Positions 36,642-40,191 of a DNA stretch of 40,191 nucleotides are shown piece by piece (within the stretch, counting starts at the first letter, position 1; every line of letters begins with the position of its first letter). Source of the DNA: JAJPHT01 sp035526585 (lineage in GTDB: Archaea; Thermoplasmatota; SW-10-69-26; JACQPN01; JAJPHT01). Under the pieces are notes generated by a model that worked only from the letters and a program-made list of their open reading frames with translations, had not been told where the DNA came from and ran no database searches. The position numbers and the translations under genes were made by a program. The stretch covers positions 1 to 40,191 of the forward strand of contig DATLCC010000081.1 in NCBI GenBank assembly GCA_035526585.1. Direction: 5' to 3'.

Positions 36642-38348
36642 TCAGCGCAGCATCGCGATCAAGGGAGCCTGCGGTGGCAGCTCGAACGCGAACGTCGTGC
36701 CCTTCCCCGGGCCGTCCGACTCGCACCAGATGCGCCCGCCGTGCTGCTCGATGATGCCGCGGCTGATGTGGAGCCCGAGCCCGGTGCCCCCCTTCGTCTC
36801 GACGGCGAGGTCGTGCACCTGGCTGAAGGGTTGGAAGAGCTTCGCGATCTGCTCGGCCGTGAGCCCGCGGCCGCTGTCCTCGACGCGCACGACGGCATGG
36901 CCGCCCTCGGTCTTCGCGAGCACGAGGCGGACGCGACCGCCCGCGTCGGTGAACTTCAGCGCGTTGGAGACGAGATTCTGCAGGACCTGCGTGATCCGCT
37001 GCCCGTCCGCCTCCACGACGACCTCCTCGGCCACGACCTCGAGCGAGACGCCCTTCTCGAGGTACGGCTGCGAGTAGAGCTCGGCCGCCTCCTCGAGGAT
37101 GGGCTTCACGTCGATCGTCTCCTTGCGGATCTTGAGCTGGCCGCTCTGCATCCGCGCGACGTCGAGCACGTCCTTCACGAGGAGCGCGAGGCGCTCGACG
37201 TTGCGATCCAGGAGCTGGACGGCCTTCGCCTTCCGCGGATCCTGCTCGCCGCCGCCCAGCTTCAGCATGTGGAGCTGCAGGCGCAGCGCGGCGATCGGCG
37301 TGTTGAGCTCGTGCGACGCCATGTTGAGGAGCTGCGTCTTCAGCGCGTTGATCTCTTCGAGCCGCTCGATGCGCGAGCGCGCGGACTCGGCGTCCTTGCG
37401 CGCCGTGATGTCGCGGATGATCGTCTGGTCCGCCGCGGCGCCGTCGTGGATGGCGGGCGCGCCCATGACCTCGACGTCCAGCTCCGTGCCGTCGAAGCGG
37501 CGCACGCGGATCTCGAGCGGTTTCGTCTTCGCGCCCTGCTGCTCGATGGCCGTCATGCGCTCTTCGATCACGCTCACGTGCTCGGGCACGACGAGGTCCG
37601 CGAGGGGGCTGAGGCCAATGAGGTCGTCGGGCGACGAGGCGCCGAACAGACGCGCCGCGGACGCGTTGCCGTACACGATGCGGCCGGCCGCCACGACCAC
37701 GATGCCGTCGGGCGAGCTCTCGACGAGGTGGCGGAAGCGCTCCTCCTGCGAGCGCAGCAGCACCTCGGCGCGCTGGCGCTGACGCGCGTCTCCCGCGCGC
37801 ACCGCGGAGCTGATGACGACGAGGAACGCCGTGACGCCGACGAATAGGCTCGGGATGAGCGCGATCTCGGCGGGCAGATCGGGCAGGAGCGTGGGCAGCA
37901 GCACGAGCCCCAGCACGTCGACGAGGCAGAGCATGAGCGTGCCCTGGAAGGGCAGGAGAAGGCCGCTGAGCAGGAGGCCGAGGCCAAGGAAGCTCAGGAT
38001 GAAACCGCTGTTGGGCTCATGGCGCGCCGCGACGAAGCTCCCCCACGCGGCTACGGACGCGACCGCGACGACCGCGGACGCGGCGATGGAATGATAGCGG
38101 CCGCGCGCCAGGAAATAGATCCCGATGAGAAGCCCGGTCGAGGCGAACCCCACGAGGCTCGCGGGCTGATGCAGCGGGTTCGGGTCGCCCGTGGCAAGGA
38201 ACGGGGATCCCGCCGAGAGGGCGAAGCCGATGAGGATGAGCGGTGCGACGAGGCTCAACAGGAGCCGCGCCTTGCGCCGCTCGTCCGGCTGCGTCAGCGC
38301 TGCCGCTGGCTCGACGATGCGCTTCCACGCGCGCTGGGCCAGCTTCAT
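36642..38348 (-). CDS. membrane histidine kinase with PAS domain
   Basis: 568 residues from ATG 38348 (GAGGAGG upstream); the frame is open to 38453. About six membrane spans cover residues 25-185. A PAS domain follows (about 200-315, FRHLVESSPDGIVVVAAGRI, YGNASAARLFG, IIRDITARKD). The H-box is MASHELNTPIAAL with phospho-acceptor His346, and the ATPase boxes are NLVSNALKF, VEDSGRGL, FQPFSQVH and GGTGLGLHI. All catalytic boxes are intact. It lies between two twin receiver genes, convergent with one and divergent from the other, so it is the likely donor to both. The sensed signal is unknown. Confidence 0.93.
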   Translation of the reverse strand: MKLAQRAWKRIVEPAAALTQPDERRKARLLLSLVAPLILIGFALSAGSPFLATGDPNPLHQPASLVGFASTGLLIGIYFLARGRYHSIAASAVVAVASVAAWGSFVAARHEPNSGFILSFLGLGLLLSGLLLPFQGTLMLCLVDVLGLVLLPTLLPDLPAEIALIPSLFVGVTAFLVVISSAVRAGDARQRQRAEVLLRSQEERFRHLVESSPDGIVVVAAGRIVYGNASAARLFGASSPDDLIGLSPLADLVVPEHVSVIEERMTAIEQQGAKTKPLEIRVRRFDGTELDVEVMGAPAIHDGAAADQTIIRDITARKDAESARSRIERLEEINALKTQLLNMASHELNTPIAALRLQLHMLKLGGGEQDPRKAKAVQLLDRNVERLALLVKDVLDVARMQSGQLKIRKETIDVKPILEEAAELYSQPYLEKGVSLEVVAEEVVVEADGQRITQVLQNLVSNALKFTDAGGRVRLVLAKTEGGHAVVRVEDSGRGLTAEQIAKLFQPFSQVHDLAVETKGGTGLGLHISRGIIEQHGGRIWCESDGPGKGTTFAFELPPQAPLIAMLR

Positions 38349-38453
38349 GCGTGACGCATCCTCCTCGGCGACCGACCCTTCAAGGGGCTTTCGACAGTGG
38401 CCAAAGGCCATCGTCCCAGGGCGGGTCAGGTGCGGTATTTCAGTAGGATTCAT

Positions 38454-38939
38454 ATGCCGCAGCCAAAAGAGCAGCCTTCGATGGAGCCGGTCCGCCGCAT
38501 CCTCCTGGTCGAGGACGAGCCTGACATCCGCGCCTCATTGAAGGACCTCCTCGAGATGCAGATCCCTGGTGCCACGGTGGCGCTCGCCGCCAACGGCGCC
38601 GAGGGGCTGCGGGCGATGACGGCCCACAGGCCGGATCTCATCATCACGGACTACAAGATGCCCGGGATGAACGGCCTGGAGTTCCTCGAGGCCGCGCGCG
38701 CCGCGTCTCCAGACACGCCGCGCGTTCTCATGACGGCCTACCCCGATCTGGAGGTCGCCACGCGCGCGATCAACGAGGCGCACATCGAGAACTTCCTCGC
38801 GAAGCCCGTCGAGCCGGAGGAGATGATCGAGAAGATCGTCCGCATCCTCCAGCTCGGGCATGCGAAGCTCGAGAAGGAGCGCTCCCTCGCGCGCTCCTTG
38901 CGCGAGCTCGCGCAGACGATCGATGGGACGCGGAAGTAG
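38454..38939 (+). CDS. response regulator, receiver plus helical tail
   Basis: 161 residues from ATG 38454, with AGGA 6 nt upstream and a GGTATTTCA stretch about 20 nt upstream that may be its TATA box. Receiver: RILLVEDEPDIRASL, D66 in LIITDYKMPGMNG, switch T94 and K117. The last 25 residues form a charged helix (LEKERSLARSLRELAQTIDG) with heptad-like spacing that could dimerise or bind a partner. It is a paralogue of the 36014 protein and divergent from the histidine kinase. Confidence 0.88.
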   Translation: MPQPKEQPSMEPVRRILLVEDEPDIRASLKDLLEMQIPGATVALAANGAEGLRAMTAHRPDLIITDYKMPGMNGLEFLEAARAASPDTPRVLMTAYPDLEVATRAINEAHIENFLAKPVEPEEMIEKIVRILQLGHAKLEKERSLARSLRELAQTIDGTRK

Positions 38940-38975
38940 GCGCGATGGCCGACGACCCCCGGTCGTCCTGCGCTC

Positions 38976-40191
38976 CTACCCCTTGACGCACCCGATCGGC
39001 CTGAGGCGCGCCACCTTGCGCCCGATGCCGGCGCCGTCGCACGTGTCCACGACGTCGCTCACGTTCTTGTATGCGCCGGGCGCCTCTTCCGCCGCGACGC
39101 GCGCGCTCGCAGCCTTGACGATGATGCCGCGATCCGCGAGCCCTTTCAGCACGTCCTGCCCCTTCCACGTGTTGGCGGCCTTCGTGCGCGAGAGCACGCG
39201 GCCCGCGCCATGGCAGCAGCTCCCGAACGTCTCGTCGAGGGCACCCTCTGTGCCCGCGAGCACGTAGCTGGCGGTGCCCATGTCTCCGGGCACGAGCACG
39301 GGCTGCCCGACGCCTCTGTAATCGGACGGGACGTCCGGATGACCCGCCGCGAAGCTGCGGGTCGCGCCCTTGCGATGCACGTACACCTTGCGGCGCTGGC
39401 CGTCCACGCGGTGCTCCTCGAGCTTCGCGATGTTGTGGCACACGTCGTAGACGAGGTGCATCCCCATCCTCTCCGCATCGCGGCCCAGGACCTCCGAGAA
39501 CGCTTCTCTCGTCCAGTGCGTGATGAGCTGGCGATTGGTCCACGCGAAGTTGGCCGCGGCGCACATCGCGCCCCAGTACGCCTCGGCCTCGCGGCTGCCC
39601 ACGGGCGTCGCAGCGAGCTGGCGGTCCACGAGCTGCACCTTGTAGTGGTCCGCGGCCTTCTCCATGCGCTCGACGTGGTCCGTGCAGATCTGGTGGCCCG
39701 CGCCGCGGGAGCCGCAGTGGATCATGATGCAGACCTGGCCCGCGCGCAGGCCGAACGTGCGCGCCGCGAGGCTATCGAAGATCTCGTCCACGACCTGGAT
39801 CTCGAGGAAATGGTTCCCGCCGCCCAGGCTCCCCACCTGCGGCGCGCCGCGCGTGATGGCGCGCTCGGAGACCTGATCGGGATCCGCGCCTTCCATGAAG
39901 CCGTTGTGCTCCATGTGCGCGAGGTCCTCCTCCCAGCCGTAGCCTTTTGATATCGCCCAGCGTGCGCCCTGCGCAAAGACGTCCTTGGTCTCGCCGCGGG
40001 TCAGCTTGAGCCTCGCGTTCTCTCCGACGCCGGAGGGAACTTTCCTGAAAAGCGAGTCGACGAGCGCGCGCAGGTGCGGGACGACCTCGGAGACGTCGAG
40101 CTCCGTCTTCAGCAGGCGCACGCCGCAGTTGATGTCGAATCCGACGCCGCCGGGGGAGAGAACGCCCTCATTCGCGTCGAAGGCGGCGACG
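38976..40191 (-). CDS. rtcB: RNA-splicing ligase RtcB (partial, 5' end outside window)
   Basis: The frame continues to the window edge and reads GGVGFDINCGVRLLKTEL from the upstream side, so the Mn-binding DxNCG is included and only the N-terminal part is missing. GGGNHFLEIQ, MIHCGSRGAGHQI, the segment HNIAKLEEHRV with its catalytic-site His, VPGDMGTASYVLAG and GSCCHGAGR with the guanylylated-His region complete the family marks. RtcB joins 2',3'-cyclic phosphate or 3'-phosphate ends to 5'-OH ends in tRNA splicing and repair, using GTP. Length from the edge is about 404 residues; full-length RtcB is about 480. Confidence 0.96.
   Translation of the reverse strand, partial: VAAFDANEGVLSPGGVGFDINCGVRLLKTELDVSEVVPHLRALVDSLFRKVPSGVGENARLKLTRGETKDVFAQGARWAISKGYGWEEDLAHMEHNGFMEGADPDQVSERAITRGAPQVGSLGGGNHFLEIQVVDEIFDSLAARTFGLRAGQVCIMIHCGSRGAGHQICTDHVERMEKAADHYKVQLVDRQLAATPVGSREAEAYWGAMCAAANFAWTNRQLITHWTREAFSEVLGRDAERMGMHLVYDVCHNIAKLEEHRVDGQRRKVYVHRKGATRSFAAGHPDVPSDYRGVGQPVLVPGDMGTASYVLAGTEGALDETFGSCCHGAGRVLSRTKAANTWKGQDVLKGLADRGIIVKAASARVAAEEAPGAYKNVSDVVDTCDGAGIGRKVARLRPIGCVKG

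Noticed and set aside
1..40191. tRNA or rRNA genes
   Set aside because: No T-loop-like GTTCRANNC with matching acceptor stem and no rRNA core sequence was noticed on either strand by eye; a covariance search would settle it.

Overview
The window is a GC-rich (by eye about two thirds) stretch of an archaeal chromosome. Archaeal markers are a RadA recombinase, a Hef-type helicase-nuclease, an RPA-like OB-fold protein, a UPF0147 protein, an RtcB RNA ligase, a prepilin peptidase of the archaeal kind, and a PGF-CTERM-like tail. Together with lipoproteins, a class II ribonucleotide reductase and an ETF pair this suggests a euryarchaeal lineage, perhaps a high-GC Thermoplasmatota relative. The taxonomy is inference. 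No rRNA, tRNA or CRISPR array was seen.

Layout. 1-4 kb: two alpha/beta hydrolases, a stand-alone receiver protein, a sorted surface protein, a MOSC protein and a hexapeptide acyltransferase. 4-9.5 kb: Hef, twin signal-Ig-TM-Ig surface proteins and a prepilin peptidase. 9.5-13 kb: class II RNR with its regulator NrdR, NrdR-box-like sites, and a tandem palindromic array grown from the nrdJ 3' end. 13-17.2 kb: a membrane-anchored double winged-helix regulator surrounded by small membrane and secreted Cys-containing proteins. 17.2-18.7 kb: an AbrB antitoxin with a frameshifted PIN toxin, and a membrane protein. 18.6-21.9 kb: etfBA with a duplicated etfA tail, then a small tail-anchored protein and QueE. 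22-25.6 kb: UPF0147, two lipoproteins, a CARF-like/winged-helix regulator with a palindromic operator, a divergent small operon, and dodecin. 25.6-31.6 kb: zinc alcohol dehydrogenase, RadA, rhodanese, a small-multidrug-export family protein with the RPA-like protein, a secreted zinc phospholipase C-like protein, and a PAP2 phosphatase. 31.6-35.8 kb: a ParB/SerK-like plus TraB-like operon, a SWIM mini-protein, an Asp-box lipoprotein and an SDR. 36-39 kb: a histidine kinase flanked by two twin receiver proteins. 39-40.2 kb: partial RtcB.

The most interesting signals are four. (1) A 16-bp palindrome, close to GTAACCGAATGGTTAC, occurs four times near gene starts around a membrane-anchored transcription regulator; at least two copies share further promoter sequence. 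(2) A CARF-like regulator without CRISPR sits across a perfect TGTTCAC-N9-GTGAACA operator from an operon that includes a degenerate nuclease-fold protein. (3) Several genes (nrdJ, etfA, the rhodanese gene) have their own 3' ends copied, directly or inverted, just downstream in hairpin-rich DNA. (4) Three copies of a long GCCACGGAGGGCCACGGA-type palindrome are dispersed in gene gaps.

Most genes are housekeeping: DNA repair, dNTP supply, electron transfer, RNA repair and tRNA modification. They are interleaved with envelope proteins of unknown function. Gene starts were chosen by ribosome-binding site, overlap with the neighbour or signal-peptide position, and several rest on GTG or TTG codons.
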